Origin: Fusibacter bizertensis
GTDB taxonomy: Bacteria > Bacillota > Clostridia > Peptostreptococcales > Acidaminobacteraceae
Direction: 5' to 3'
NCBI RefSeq assembly: GCF_029914245.1
Contig: NZ_JARYZI010000011.1
Span: forward strand, 62,001-126,000
Length of the DNA: 64,000 nt
In this document: piece after piece, positions 8,991-17,374 of the stretch
Numbering within the stretch: position 1 is the first letter of the stretch
Layout of the letters: the number at the start of each line of letters is the position of its first letter
Translations under genes and position numbers: made by a program
The notes under the pieces: model-generated
Seen by the model: the letters and a program-made list of their open reading frames with translations, nothing else
Database searches by the model: none
Told to the model about the DNA's origin: nothing

Positions 8991-9776
8991 ATATAACTCC
9001 TCTAATATAAATCAAGTTTAATTTGAAAATATCACTAAAAATTCTAAGATTACTATGAGTAAATTTGCGATTAAACCAAGATGATATTGTAAAGCATAAT
9101 TGCCCACTAATTTTTATTAGAGTTTGATATGCTTCTTTTTTTTCATAGTTCCCTAAAGAAAAAGGACATTCTTTTATGCAGATGCCACATCCATACTTTG
9201 TAAACCCTTCAGCACAACTTTCGTAATTTATCCTTGTTGGATTATGACCATCAATCATTACTGGTTCTTGTAATATGGCATTAGTCGGGCACTTCCGGAT
9301 ACATTTACCACACTTTTGACAAAATGATTTTACCCACTGCATATCTTCAATTGGGTTTGATATGAAATCATTCAAATTATCAATACTTGTATAGACGACT
9401 GAAACCCTGTGACAAGGTCAATTTTTAGGTGTAATAGCCATACTATGTCTACCTGTTATACCAAAACCTGCCCATTCTACTGCCATTGAATAATCAAGCT
9501 GTCCACCCATCGAATGATTAGGACTCGCTCCAAATCCTTTGCTCTGTAGAAACTCCGCCATTTTATTAGCTATAGCGCCAGTATCATAGCAAAAGGCAAT
9601 TTATATATTTTTCCAATATTTTTAAGTAGATATAAAATATCAGCTTTACTAAAATCAGGTTTTTCGCCTTCTACATGAGGCCTTTTAGTTGGATAGGTGT
9701 CTTTTGCGAATATCAATACATTCATATTTAATTCTTTCGTTTGCGGCTTAACTGCATTATTTAAACTAAATCCCAT
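8977..9776 (-). pseudogene. Broken QueG-like 4Fe-4S paralogue (frameshift plus nonsense)
   Basis: Three pieces of one gene lie in order. The first, ATG at 9774-9776, runs to KIYKLP and then leaves frame near 9585-9590. The second continues in another frame as CYDTGAIANKMAEFLQSKGF, GGQLDYSM and GFGITGRHSM, then meets TGA at about 9418-9420 where the intact neighbour has a Gly codon before PC. The third continues in the same frame through CQKCGKCIRKCP and CGICIKECP to the stop at 8977. An indel in a TTTT run plus a Gly-to-stop change explain the pattern. The fragment also lacks the first ~100 residues of the neighbour. Its 3' end overlaps the intact gene by 14 bases. A start inside the third piece could still yield a small ferredoxin-like protein. 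Confidence 0.75.
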
Positions 9777-9801
9777 ATAAAACTCACTTTCTTTTTAGTA
9801 T

Positions 9802-9848
9802 ACCGGCGAACTATCTATAGTAATTGTACTACTTTTTAGTTCGCTGGT
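9802..9848. repeat. Interrupted inverted repeat upstream of the pseudogene
   Basis: ACCGGCGAACTA (9802-9813) and TAGTTCGCTGGT (9837-9848) pair over 12 bp with one G-T mismatch, spaced 23 bp. There is no T run on either strand, so it is not an obvious terminator. It may be an operator or part of the decayed gene's leader. Confidence 0.45.
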
Positions 9849-9854
9849 CAACTA

Positions 9855-9894
9855 ATTAGAAAAATGGCGTATTCTTATTTAAAGAATACGCCAT
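9855..9894 (-). terminator. Terminator of the ABC transporter operon
   Basis: A 13-bp perfect stem (ATGGCGTATTCTT / AAGAATACGCCAT) with a 5-nt loop is followed by TTTTCT on the minus strand, 35 bp after the substrate-binding-protein gene. Confidence 0.8.
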
Positions 9895-9929
9895 AACTTT
9901 ACTATCACGTTTGTTTGCATCTAATGATA

Positions 9930-11285
9930 TTAATTTTCTTCATTTAATATTATATTGATTTTTGTTTCTGCCTCTTGCAAGGTTGTGTCTAAATCAGTAT
10001 TGCTGATCCATATATTTTCAATAACTGTTGAGATTGCTCTATTTTCTTCGTTTCCCGTATTTGAAGGATTTTTTGCATTTTCAAGCTGATTAATTGCAAC
10101 TTGCATTTGAGGTACTTTTTCTAAAAAGGCTTTCAATGTCGCATCTGATTTCACGCTTTTTCTAGTTGGCAGATACCCTGTAGCGACTGAAGCTGCAACC
10201 GAATTGTCTGCATTTGTCATAAATTTTACAAACTGCCATGCCGCTTCTTTTTCTGCATCACTGATTTTGGTTGTGATGGCTAAGTTTCCGCCGCCAGTTA
10301 TCGTTGCGTCAATATCACCTTTAGGCATAAACGCCACACCAACTTCCATACCATATTTTGCGCCCAATCCTGCTAGAGAAATTATGGCACCGGTTGACAT
10401 TGGAATCATTGCAGTTTTTCCACTTGCAAATTCACTATATATGTTGTTGTATTCTGCTTGAGGAATTAAGTGTGCTACCCCACTTTGTTTTAAACTTAAA
10501 AACATTTTAGCAAAGTCTTTAGTCAAATCACTATTTATAGTGGTGGTATTATCGCTATTACGAAGGCTTGAATTATAAGAGAATAGGTAACTTTCTAAAA
10601 TCCATGGCCATGAGTACGTTGTTGTACCATATACACCTAATTTTTCATGAAGTGTCGCCGCATAGGTTGCAAAATCATCCCATGTGATCATCTTTGTCGC
10701 ATCGAGATTTGCTTTATCAAACATGGTTTTATTATAGATAATTACAGCGGTACTCTTTAAAAATGGCATAGAGTAGAGCTTATTGTTATAATATGACTGT
10801 TCTAAAAAGCCATCATAAAAATCTGATGGTTCTATACCATCTCTTTGAATATAAGCATCAAGTGAAAGTAAAACATCATCCTTTACAAATGGCGTTTGAT
10901 CAACCCCCATAAGGACTACAGCAGGTGTACTTCCCGCTACAGCAGACGCCTGTAATTTCTGTGCAACAGTTGTATAATCTTGTTGATTGACTGCATTGAC
11001 AGTTATGCCAAGGTCTTTCCCCACTGTATTATTAAATTCGTCTACTTTGTCGAGATTATATTTTTCAACGGTGTCTGTAAAGCAATACCAGTATTCAATG
11101 GCCACAGGTGAGGTTAAAATATCTTCAGTTTTAGCGACAGATGCTGTTGTAGTTTCAGTTGTTGTTTCAATTGTTGCTTCGCTTTTCTCCGTTTGTGATG
11201 TTGCTTCTTCTGCTTTACTTGTATTACAAGCGGTTAATGTACTCAACATCATTAGGATGAGTAAAAAAGATAATAATTTTTTCAT
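9930..11285 (-). CDS. ABC transporter substrate-binding lipoprotein (family 1, Ugp/Mal type)
   Basis: Started at the ATG at 11283-11285 (GGAG site), the 451-residue precursor has a lipoprotein signal peptide with lipobox LTAC and Cys20, followed by a Ser/Thr/Glu-rich linker. The rest is a family-1 extracellular solute-binding protein, with a central GGGNLAITTKI segment and the AWQFVKFMT motif. It should be anchored outside the membrane and deliver a sugar or sugar-phosphate type ligand to the two permeases upstream in the same operon. The neighbouring phosphodiesterase hints at a glycerophosphodiester-like ligand, as for UgpB, but this is inference. Confidence 0.88.
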   Translation of the reverse strand: MKKLLSFLLILMMLSTLTACNTSKAEEATSQTEKSEATIETTTETTTASVAKTEDILTSPVAIEYWYCFTDTVEKYNLDKVDEFNNTVGKDLGITVNAVNQQDYTTVAQKLQASAVAGSTPAVVLMGVDQTPFVKDDVLLSLDAYIQRDGIEPSDFYDGFLEQSYYNNKLYSMPFLKSTAVIIYNKTMFDKANLDATKMITWDDFATYAATLHEKLGVYGTTTYSWPWILESYLFSYNSSLRNSDNTTTINSDLTKDFAKMFLSLKQSGVAHLIPQAEYNNIYSEFASGKTAMIPMSTGAIISLAGLGAKYGMEVGVAFMPKGDIDATITGGGNLAITTKISDAEKEAAWQFVKFMTNADNSVAASVATGYLPTRKSVKSDATLKAFLEKVPQMQVAINQLENAKNPSNTGNEENRAISTVIENIWISNTDLDTTLQEAETKINIILNEEN

Positions 11286-11409
11286 AGTAATCTCCATTCT
11301 TGCTTCATATTTTCGATCTTAACAAGTTAATAATGTCTAGGTAGATATAATATTGAGGGTATCTATGCAATTTTCTCAGTTAACATCTATTTGAAAGCAG
11401 AAACACGCT

Positions 11410-12234
11410 TTATTTTTCGCCAGTATAAGTAAAGGCCCTGATAATCTGTTTTTGTGCGATGAGAAACACGATAATAATCGGAATAATTAGCAATACATTT
11501 CCCGCCATAACGATATGATACGTGACACCACTTTCCACCATCCTAAGACTGCTGATGCCAATAGGTAAAGTTCGTACTGCATCATTTGTCGTAATAACTA
11601 AAGGCCAGAAATAATCATTCCAGGTAGAAATCCAACTAAATAATCCCAGCATAACCAAAGTAGGCTTCGCTGCTGGTAGCATAATGCGTGTCAGCGTTTT
11701 AAATTCTGACGCTTTGTCCAGTTTCGCCGCTTCCAATATCTCTTCTGGTACCTGCATAAAACTTTGCCTCAACATAAAAATGCCAAATGCACTTGTAGCA
11801 AACGGAAGAATAAGGCTCAGATAATTATTAATAAGTCCCCACTTGCTGAACATCAGATATATAGGTAGAAATACAAGCTGACTAGGAACCATCATCGTCG
11901 ATAAAACTGTGCCAAATAACAGTGACTTTCCTTTAAACTTAAGCCTTGCAAATGCATATGCTGCCGGAATCACAGTTAAAAATTGTAACAACATGACACT
12001 GATTGAAACAACAACACTGTTGATCGTAAATTTCATAAATGGTATCGCCTTTAATGCAACTAAAAAATTCTCCCATTGAGGATGACTTACCCAAAACGAT
12101 GGTGGAAATTGTACCGTTTCCTCTAGTGTTTTAAAAGCAGTAAGAATCATCCAGTAAAAAGGAACAAAGAAGATGACAATGATCAGCATGTTGATTAATA
12201 GTTTTATAGTTTTCTTCATTATTGGTTTAATCAT
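11410..12234 (-). CDS. ABC transporter permease (MalG/UgpE type)
   Basis: This 274-residue inner-membrane permease has six predicted helices. The EAA loop that docks the ATPase reads EAAKLDKASEFKTLTRIMLPAAKP (split here for length: EAAKLDKASEF, then TRIMLPAAKP). The C-terminus ends RAFTYTGEK, close to the TxGAVKG-type end of MalG relatives. An AAGGAGG site precedes the ATG, 10 bp after the upstream permease. It forms the translocation pore with that permease. Confidence 0.92.
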   Translation of the reverse strand: MIKPIMKKTIKLLINMLIIVIFFVPFYWMILTAFKTLEETVQFPPSFWVSHPQWENFLVALKAIPFMKFTINSVVVSISVMLLQFLTVIPAAYAFARLKFKGKSLLFGTVLSTMMVPSQLVFLPIYLMFSKWGLINNYLSLILPFATSAFGIFMLRQSFMQVPEEILEAAKLDKASEFKTLTRIMLPAAKPTLVMLGLFSWISTWNDYFWPLVITTNDAVRTLPIGISSLRMVESGVTYHIVMAGNVLLIIPIIIVFLIAQKQIIRAFTYTGEK

Positions 12235-12244
12235 GTAATCCTCC

Positions 12245-13132
12245 TTAATGATAATAGACTTTTTTGCTTAACACTTTGAAGTAGATCACTGTAAGTACAC
12301 CAATTAACACCATAAGAACGACGCCCACCGCTGAGGCATAGCCAATTTTATAAAAACTAAATCCATATTCATATAAATAGTACACCAACGTCTTTGTTGA
12401 ATTAGCAGGACCACCTAAAGTCATTAACTGTATCGTTTCAAAAGTTTTAAGTGAAGTAATCAGATTGACAAGTACCAAGAAAAACATGGTCGGTGAAATC
12501 ATCGGAATCGTAATTTTGAAAAAAGTCTTCGCTTTATTTGAACGATCAAGTTCAGCTGCTTCAAATAAATATGACGGTATTTTTTGTATAGCAGAAATAA
12601 TAATGAGCGTATTATAGCCAACGCCTTTCCAAACGGATACCATAACCAGCGAAATCATAGCTGTATTGGTATTCTGTAGCCATCTAACTGACGAAATTCC
12701 AATCCGCTCTAAAAAATAGTTAAAGAGTCCATAATCAGGTTCAAACATCCATAGAAAAATAAACGAAATAGATACAAATGATATAATATATGGCGCAAAA
12801 ATGACACTTTGCAGCAGATTATTTATTTTTGTGTTTTTATGCAGATAGACTGCCATCAGCATAGAGAACAGAATAACCAGACCCACTGACAAAATCATAA
12901 AAAAGAATGTATTCTTCATGACGACCCAGAATTCTGAATTTGCAAACATACTTGTATAATTGTTCAATCCAATAAACTTCATGTCTCCAATCATGTTCCA
13001 TTTGAAAAAGCTCAAATAGACCATATATACAATTGGATATATAAAAAACAAAATAAAGATAATCATTGCTGGCGTGATTAATGCGTATGGTTTTAGCCGT
13101 GAACCTACTTTTCTTTTCGTTATGTTCGCCAT
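12245..13132 (-). CDS. ABC transporter permease (MalF/UgpA type)
   Basis: This is a 295-residue inner-membrane permease. I start at the ATG at 13130-13132 (MANITKRK) because AAAGGA precedes it; the longer frame would overlap the ATPase gene and add an unconvincing leader. About six helices are visible, and the EAA loop reads FEAAELDRSNKAKTFFKITIP. It pairs with the downstream MalG-type permease. The gene begins 13 bp after the ATPase stop, so it is part of a tight operon. Confidence 0.92.
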   Translation of the reverse strand: MANITKRKVGSRLKPYALITPAMIIFILFFIYPIVYMVYLSFFKWNMIGDMKFIGLNNYTSMFANSEFWVVMKNTFFFMILSVGLVILFSMLMAVYLHKNTKINNLLQSVIFAPYIISFVSISFIFLWMFEPDYGLFNYFLERIGISSVRWLQNTNTAMISLVMVSVWKGVGYNTLIIISAIQKIPSYLFEAAELDRSNKAKTFFKITIPMISPTMFFLVLVNLITSLKTFETIQLMTLGGPANSTKTLVYYLYEYGFSFYKIGYASAVGVVLMVLIGVLTVIYFKVLSKKVYYH

Positions 13133-13145
13133 ATAAGGTCCTTTC

Positions 13146-14186
13146 TTAACTAAAAATCCTATTTTCATGCGTATCAAAATAATATAATTTTTCATGCGGT
13201 ACCATAACGCTAATCTGGCTATAATCCGTCATTTTTGAGCTATATATTTTTGCATTAATGCTTTCATTTTCAAGCTGAATTCGGTATAGTATTTCACTGC
13301 CAAGCATCTCATGCGTGACGATTTCGCCTTTAAAAGTAATTCCCTCTCTATTTTCTGGTAAAGACTCTGCAATCACTACATTTTCAGGACGAAACCCGAT
13401 GTACGCTGTTTTTTCAGGTACAATCAACGCTTCAGATGAAAAATCACTTAGCTTCAAAATATTCATCGGTGGGTTGCCAATGAATTTTGCAGTAAAAATA
13501 TTTTGAGGATTATGGTAAATTTCAATTGGTGAACCCTCCTGCATAATTTTCCCTTCATTTAACAGAATAATATCAGTTGCCATAGACATCGCTTCTGTTT
13601 GATCATGGGTAACAAATACAAAAGTTGTTTTGAGCCTTTTATGAAGTTCAATCAGCTCACCCCTAATCTGGTTTCTTAACTTGGCATCCAAATTTGAAAG
13701 TGGTTCATCCATTAGGAAAACCGCTGGCTTCTTCACCATTGCCCTTGCTAAGGCGACACGCTGTCTCTGCCCACCAGATAATTTTGCGGGCTTTCTACTT
13801 AAGTACTCTGATAATCCCAGTATTTCGCTCACTTGTTTTATACGTTCAAAGCGTTCATTTTTTTCTACTTTCATATTTTTGAGACCAAATTCTATATTTT
13901 CACGAATGGTCATCGTTGGATATAGCGCATAATTTTGGAATACCATGGCAATGTTACGTTCACCTGGTTCTACATGTTTCATATCCTTTCCATCAATAAA
14001 AATAGTACCACCCGTTTCTTGTTCAAGTCCTGCAATCATCCGCAAGGTGGTTGACTTTCCGCAACCTGATGGCCCAAGCAATACAGTAAAACTTTCAGGC
14101 ATGATTTTCATAGATAAGTTCTCTATCACTGGGGGGTTGCCATCATAACTTTTCTTGATCCCTTTGAGTTCAATTTTAGGTGTCAT
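13146..14186 (-). CDS. ABC transporter ATP-binding protein (UgpC/MsmK/MalK type)
   Basis: The 346-residue cytoplasmic ATPase has Walker A GPSGCGKST (38-46), Q-loop Q84, signature LSGGQ (136-140) and Walker B ending D160-E161. A C-terminal OB/TOBE-type regulatory domain (about 235-346) contains IGFRPENV. It energises the two permeases. Unlike many Gram-positive sugar transporters that share a remote MsmK, this one is encoded with its own permeases. Its ATG overlaps the stop of the phosphatase gene (ATGA), showing translational coupling. Confidence 0.93.
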   Translation of the reverse strand: MTPKIELKGIKKSYDGNPPVIENLSMKIMPESFTVLLGPSGCGKSTTLRMIAGLEQETGGTIFIDGKDMKHVEPGERNIAMVFQNYALYPTMTIRENIEFGLKNMKVEKNERFERIKQVSEILGLSEYLSRKPAKLSGGQRQRVALARAMVKKPAVFLMDEPLSNLDAKLRNQIRGELIELHKRLKTTFVFVTHDQTEAMSMATDIILLNEGKIMQEGSPIEIYHNPQNIFTAKFIGNPPMNILKLSDFSSEALIVPEKTAYIGFRPENVVIAESLPENREGITFKGEIVTHEMLGSEILYRIQLENESINAKIYSSKMTDYSQISVMVPHEKLYYFDTHENRIFS

Positions 14187-14935
14187 ACACTGTCCTTTCT
14201 ATCGAAAAGTAAAAAGTGGCTTTTCATACTTTCTAGTTCGTTTTCACTTAATGCTCTCCTCAAAAGTGAGTTTTCTATATTTTCTGTGAGAAAATATAAG
14301 ATTAGCGCCTCAATACTATCAGGATCAGACCTCAAAAGGCTTCCGTATAGCTGAACCACCTCTTGGATAATGGGATTTTTCAGATTGTAAGTATAGGTGA
14401 TTTGATAGTCCGCAGAAATATCAGCAAGTTCAACTTTACATAAATAAAGGATTAAAGCTGCGATAATGCCTGTTCGATCTTTTCCTGCAGTACAGTGAAA
14501 TAGCACACTGCCGTTTTCCACTGCACTAGCAATCGTTTTCATGATCTGTATTATATTGTGGATATTATTCTTAAATAAGGAGATATATGTTTCACTCATG
14601 CTTTTTGAAAATCCTTCTTCGTAAGCGTATCTATGAATAGCATTTTCTATAACAGCACTGCTCTTTTTTTCATCTTGCAAGGGCATATGAAAATACTGAA
14701 TACTTTGTAGTGGCACATAAGACTGACTCTTTTTTTCTTTGGTTGACCTTAAATCAATGATGGTCTTTACCTTCATCTGCTCAAGCATGAGCCACTCATC
14801 ATGCGTAAGATTCGCCAGTGAATCCGCTCTGTAAAATATCCCGAATTTGGTAATTCCTCCGTCACTTGTAGGATATCCACCCAGGTCTCTAATGTTGTAG
14901 GCATTTATAAATGGATAACGTCTAAAATATTTCAT
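14183..14935 (-). CDS. Tyrosine-protein phosphatase family protein (IphP/Y_phosphatase3 type)
   Basis: The 250-residue protein starts with the conserved NIRDLGGYPTSDG pattern (about 14-26) and carries the P-loop HCTAGKDRTG (147-156) with nucleophile Cys148 and Arg154. These features define bacterial dual-specificity or phosphoinositide-type phosphatases. It has no signal peptide, so it should act in the cytoplasm. As the first gene of the ABC operon and coupled to the ATPase gene, it may dephosphorylate the imported compound rather than protein. GAGGA precedes the ATG. Confidence 0.85.
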   Translation of the reverse strand: MKYFRRYPFINAYNIRDLGGYPTSDGGITKFGIFYRADSLANLTHDEWLMLEQMKVKTIIDLRSTKEKKSQSYVPLQSIQYFHMPLQDEKKSSAVIENAIHRYAYEEGFSKSMSETYISLFKNNIHNIIQIMKTIASAVENGSVLFHCTAGKDRTGIIAALILYLCKVELADISADYQITYTYNLKNPIIQEVVQLYGSLLRSDPDSIEALILYFLTENIENSLLRRALSENELESMKSHFLLFDRKDSV

Positions 14936-15114
14936 TTGTTTTCCTCATTTCTAATTCATTTTCATTTTCGTGTTCATTGTAGCAAATACCGACCAAACGC
15001 TTCTATCAAGTTTACGTTAGCTTCATGTAAATTGTACGTTATGTTTAATTTTATCCATTGTGTTTAATTTTGGGCTAGTATAAAATAAATTTAAATCAAC
15101 GAAAGAGGTGTTTT
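14936..15114. promoter_or_regulatory. Divergent control region of the ABC operon and tetR/phosphodiesterase
   Basis: The 179-bp gap between two divergent start codons holds direct repeats: TACGTTA at 15013 and 15035 (22 bp apart) and TGTTTAATTTT at 15042 and 15061 (19 bp apart). A plausible plus-strand promoter is TTGTGT-N17-TAAAAT ending near 15084. The repeats are candidate binding sites for the TetR protein encoded beside them. Confidence 0.45.
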
Positions 15115-15759
15115 ATGGAACAATCTAATAAATATTACAAACATGGTGAAAAACAATATAACTTGATTCTCTCTACAGCAGAAAAAATATTTGTTGAATT
15201 AGGGATTGATCAAGTGAAATTATCAGACATTGTGGAAGAATGCGGTATTATGAGAGCAACGTTTTACAGATATTTCAAGAACAAGGATGAACTGTTATGG
15301 CATATCATGAGAAAACACACTTCAGAGTTTTTTCAAAAACTAGAAGCGCGAATTGGCAGTAGCCACCGGTCAACATATGATAAATTCGAAAGTTTTATCA
15401 ACTTATTGTGTGAAGGCTTTGAAACGAATCCAAATGCCTATCTGTTTATTGATTTATTTAAAGATACCTATCTCAATGCCACTAGCAATCAAAACAGTGC
15501 ACTGGAAATGCCAATGTATGAAGAATACGACTATCATCCTGGTGATACGGTAAAAATCTTCCTTGATAATTTTTATGATGGTTCTGTAAAGGATACTCTT
15601 GATTCAAAAATTACGGCTGTTTCTCTTCAATATAGTGCCATTACTATTGTTTGCGCCATGGCAAAACACACTGCGACCATGCCTGCTAAATATCAGATTG
15701 AGACACGTGATTTAGTTCGATTTAGTTTAAATGCGCTTTTAGAAAGTATAAAACCTTAA
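15115..15759 (+). CDS. TetR/AcrR family transcriptional regulator
   Basis: The 214-residue protein has a TetR helix-turn-helix (about 33-60; LSDIVEECGIMRATFYRYFKNKDELLW split by family positions) and a helical ligand domain. GAAAGAGG precedes the ATG. It is followed 14 bp later by the phosphodiesterase gene and is divergent from the phosphatase/ABC operon. It is therefore the likely local regulator of both units, perhaps sensing the transported compound or its breakdown product. Confidence 0.9.
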   Translation: MEQSNKYYKHGEKQYNLILSTAEKIFVELGIDQVKLSDIVEECGIMRATFYRYFKNKDELLWHIMRKHTSEFFQKLEARIGSSHRSTYDKFESFINLLCEGFETNPNAYLFIDLFKDTYLNATSNQNSALEMPMYEEYDYHPGDTVKIFLDNFYDGSVKDTLDSKITAVSLQYSAITIVCAMAKHTATMPAKYQIETRDLVRFSLNALLESIKP

Positions 15760-15773
15760 AGGGAGGAACAATC

Positions 15774-17081
15774 ATGAATAACAAGCTAGTGATCATATCT
15801 ATTGACGCACTACAGACACAAGATTTAGAAGTGCTTAGAGAATTACCTACTTTTAGTAAAATTCTAGAAAAAGCTTCGATTGTGAAAAATATCAAAGAAG
15901 TTTATCCAACGCTTACGAATGTAAATCATGTTAGCATCATCACAGGTGTCACCCCTGCTGTACATGGTGTTTATCACAACCAGTATCCTTATGTCCCTGA
16001 AAAAGATAACAACTGGAATGTCATCGGTTATAACTGGATATGGGAAAACAGCGCGATTAAAGTGCCAACTTTAATTGATGCTGCCAATGAAGCAGGGCTT
16101 GTTACCGCAGTCGCTCACTGGCCAACCCTTGGTGGTACAAAACCACATTATAATTTTTCGGAAATATGGCCTTACCTATTTGGTTCTCCAAAAGAAAGCT
16201 ATAGCGCGTGCAGCTCACCAGAAGTTATAGATAAGTATTTCGACAAATATGTTGCTGACTTTGATTTTGCAAAATCCTTTGATGTTGATCAGTTCGTTGT
16301 ACCAATTGCATCAGATATGATCAATGACTATCATCCTGATTTGTTGCTTACACACCTGATTTTGTTAGATGGCTATCGTCACAAAACCGGCAATAACAGC
16401 GAGTATGTAAAAAAAGCGCTCACTAATATGGATCGACACCTACAAAAGCTTATAACTGCAACGATTGAAGCCGGTACCTATGAAAATACAAATTTTATCA
16501 TCGTCGGCGATCACGGTCAGATCGATATAGAACAAGAATTCCAGTTGAATATCCCTTTTGTTGAAGCGGGTTTAATTTCCATAGATTCAGATACCACAGA
16601 CACGATCGTAACGGATTATAAAGCTTATAGTTTTTCAGCAGGTTTTTCTAGCCATATTATCGTCAAAGACCCAACAGATGAAGTCATCTTATCAAAAGTA
16701 CAAAACCTTCTAACGTCACTCCAAAAAAAATATCCAGAGTACATCGAAAAAGTATACACAGTAAAGGAAGCTGCTGCGGAAGGTCTTACAGGACCATTTG
16801 GTTTCGTGGTAGAAGGAACAAAGGGCACTTGTTTCGGTCTTAAATATACGGGTGAACTCATTATAAAAGCTAGCGCCCCTGACTATCATCAATATAAATC
16901 AAATCACGGTTATCACCCTTCCAAAGGACCAAAACCTTTAATGATTGCATTTGGACCTGATATCAAAGAAGGCGCCATCATAGAGAATGCATCCGTGCTA
17001 AATGAATGTGCTACTTTTTGTAAACTTTTAGGCATAAAGATGCCGACAGCACATCAAGAATTTTTGGATATTATCAAATAG
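15774..17081 (+). CDS. Alkaline-phosphatase-superfamily nucleotide pyrophosphatase/phosphodiesterase (cytoplasmic)
   Basis: The 435-residue protein belongs to the type I phosphodiesterase/NPP family. Metal ligand Asp11 (IISIDAL) and the nucleophile Thr48 in YPTLTNVNH match NPP enzymes. Further metal ligands appear as LDGYRHKTG, VGDHGQ and NHGYHPSKG. Unlike most NPPs it has no signal peptide, so it should act on substrate already inside the cell. A GGGAGG site precedes the ATG. Together with the Ugp-like transporter it suggests import and cleavage of a phosphodiester; the substrate is not shown by sequence. Confidence 0.88.
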   Translation: MNNKLVIISIDALQTQDLEVLRELPTFSKILEKASIVKNIKEVYPTLTNVNHVSIITGVTPAVHGVYHNQYPYVPEKDNNWNVIGYNWIWENSAIKVPTLIDAANEAGLVTAVAHWPTLGGTKPHYNFSEIWPYLFGSPKESYSACSSPEVIDKYFDKYVADFDFAKSFDVDQFVVPIASDMINDYHPDLLLTHLILLDGYRHKTGNNSEYVKKALTNMDRHLQKLITATIEAGTYENTNFIIVGDHGQIDIEQEFQLNIPFVEAGLISIDSDTTDTIVTDYKAYSFSAGFSSHIIVKDPTDEVILSKVQNLLTSLQKKYPEYIEKVYTVKEAAAEGLTGPFGFVVEGTKGTCFGLKYTGELIIKASAPDYHQYKSNHGYHPSKGPKPLMIAFGPDIKEGAIIENASVLNECATFCKLLGIKMPTAHQEFLDIIK

Positions 17082-17108
17082 AGAAAAGAACAATAATAAA
17101 TCAAATAA

Positions 17109-17153
17109 AAGGTGTTGTTGCAAATCTAAGAATTAGATGAGCAATAACACCTT
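17109..17153. repeat. Nested palindrome, copy 1 (GGTGTTGTTGCA...TGCAATAACACC type), probable terminator
   Basis: Arms AAGGTGTTGTTGC (17109-17121) and GCAATAACACCTT (17141-17153) pair with one G-T, and an inner ATCTAA/TTAGAT pair nests inside. CTATTTTC follows on the plus strand. The same design recurs at 34921-34985. It ends the phosphodiesterase transcript. Each end resembles IS6-family inverted repeats (GG-N2-CTGTTGCAAA), so it may derive from a mobile element. Confidence 0.65.
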
Positions 17154-17296
17154 CTATTTTCAAATAAGTCAATATTCCTCATTTCGATAGGTAAACTCAG
17201 CAAATATTTTTGACAATTTAATTAACTGAATGTAATATATCAATACGAATTTTCGGGCATCAAGTTCTCGGATTCTTTCACAAGGTAGTTGTGACT

Positions 17297-17330
17297 TCAA
17301 AAAAATATGGCTCCCCAAATAGGAAGCCAT
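17297..17330 (-). terminator. Terminator of the sigI-rsgI operon
   Basis: On the minus strand ATGGCTTCC / GG(G)GAGCCAT forms a 9-bp stem with one mismatch, followed by ATTTTTTTG. It lies 45 bp after the rsgI stop. The remaining bases between this hairpin and 17153 show nothing I can identify. Confidence 0.7.
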
Positions 17331-17374
17331 GCGTTACTAGAAATACTAGTTTTTAATAAATAGAGTAAAGGAAA

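Noticed and set aside
17109-17153. Complete IS6-family insertion sequence
   Set aside because: Only short end-like repeats face each other; there is no transposase gene in or near either copy.
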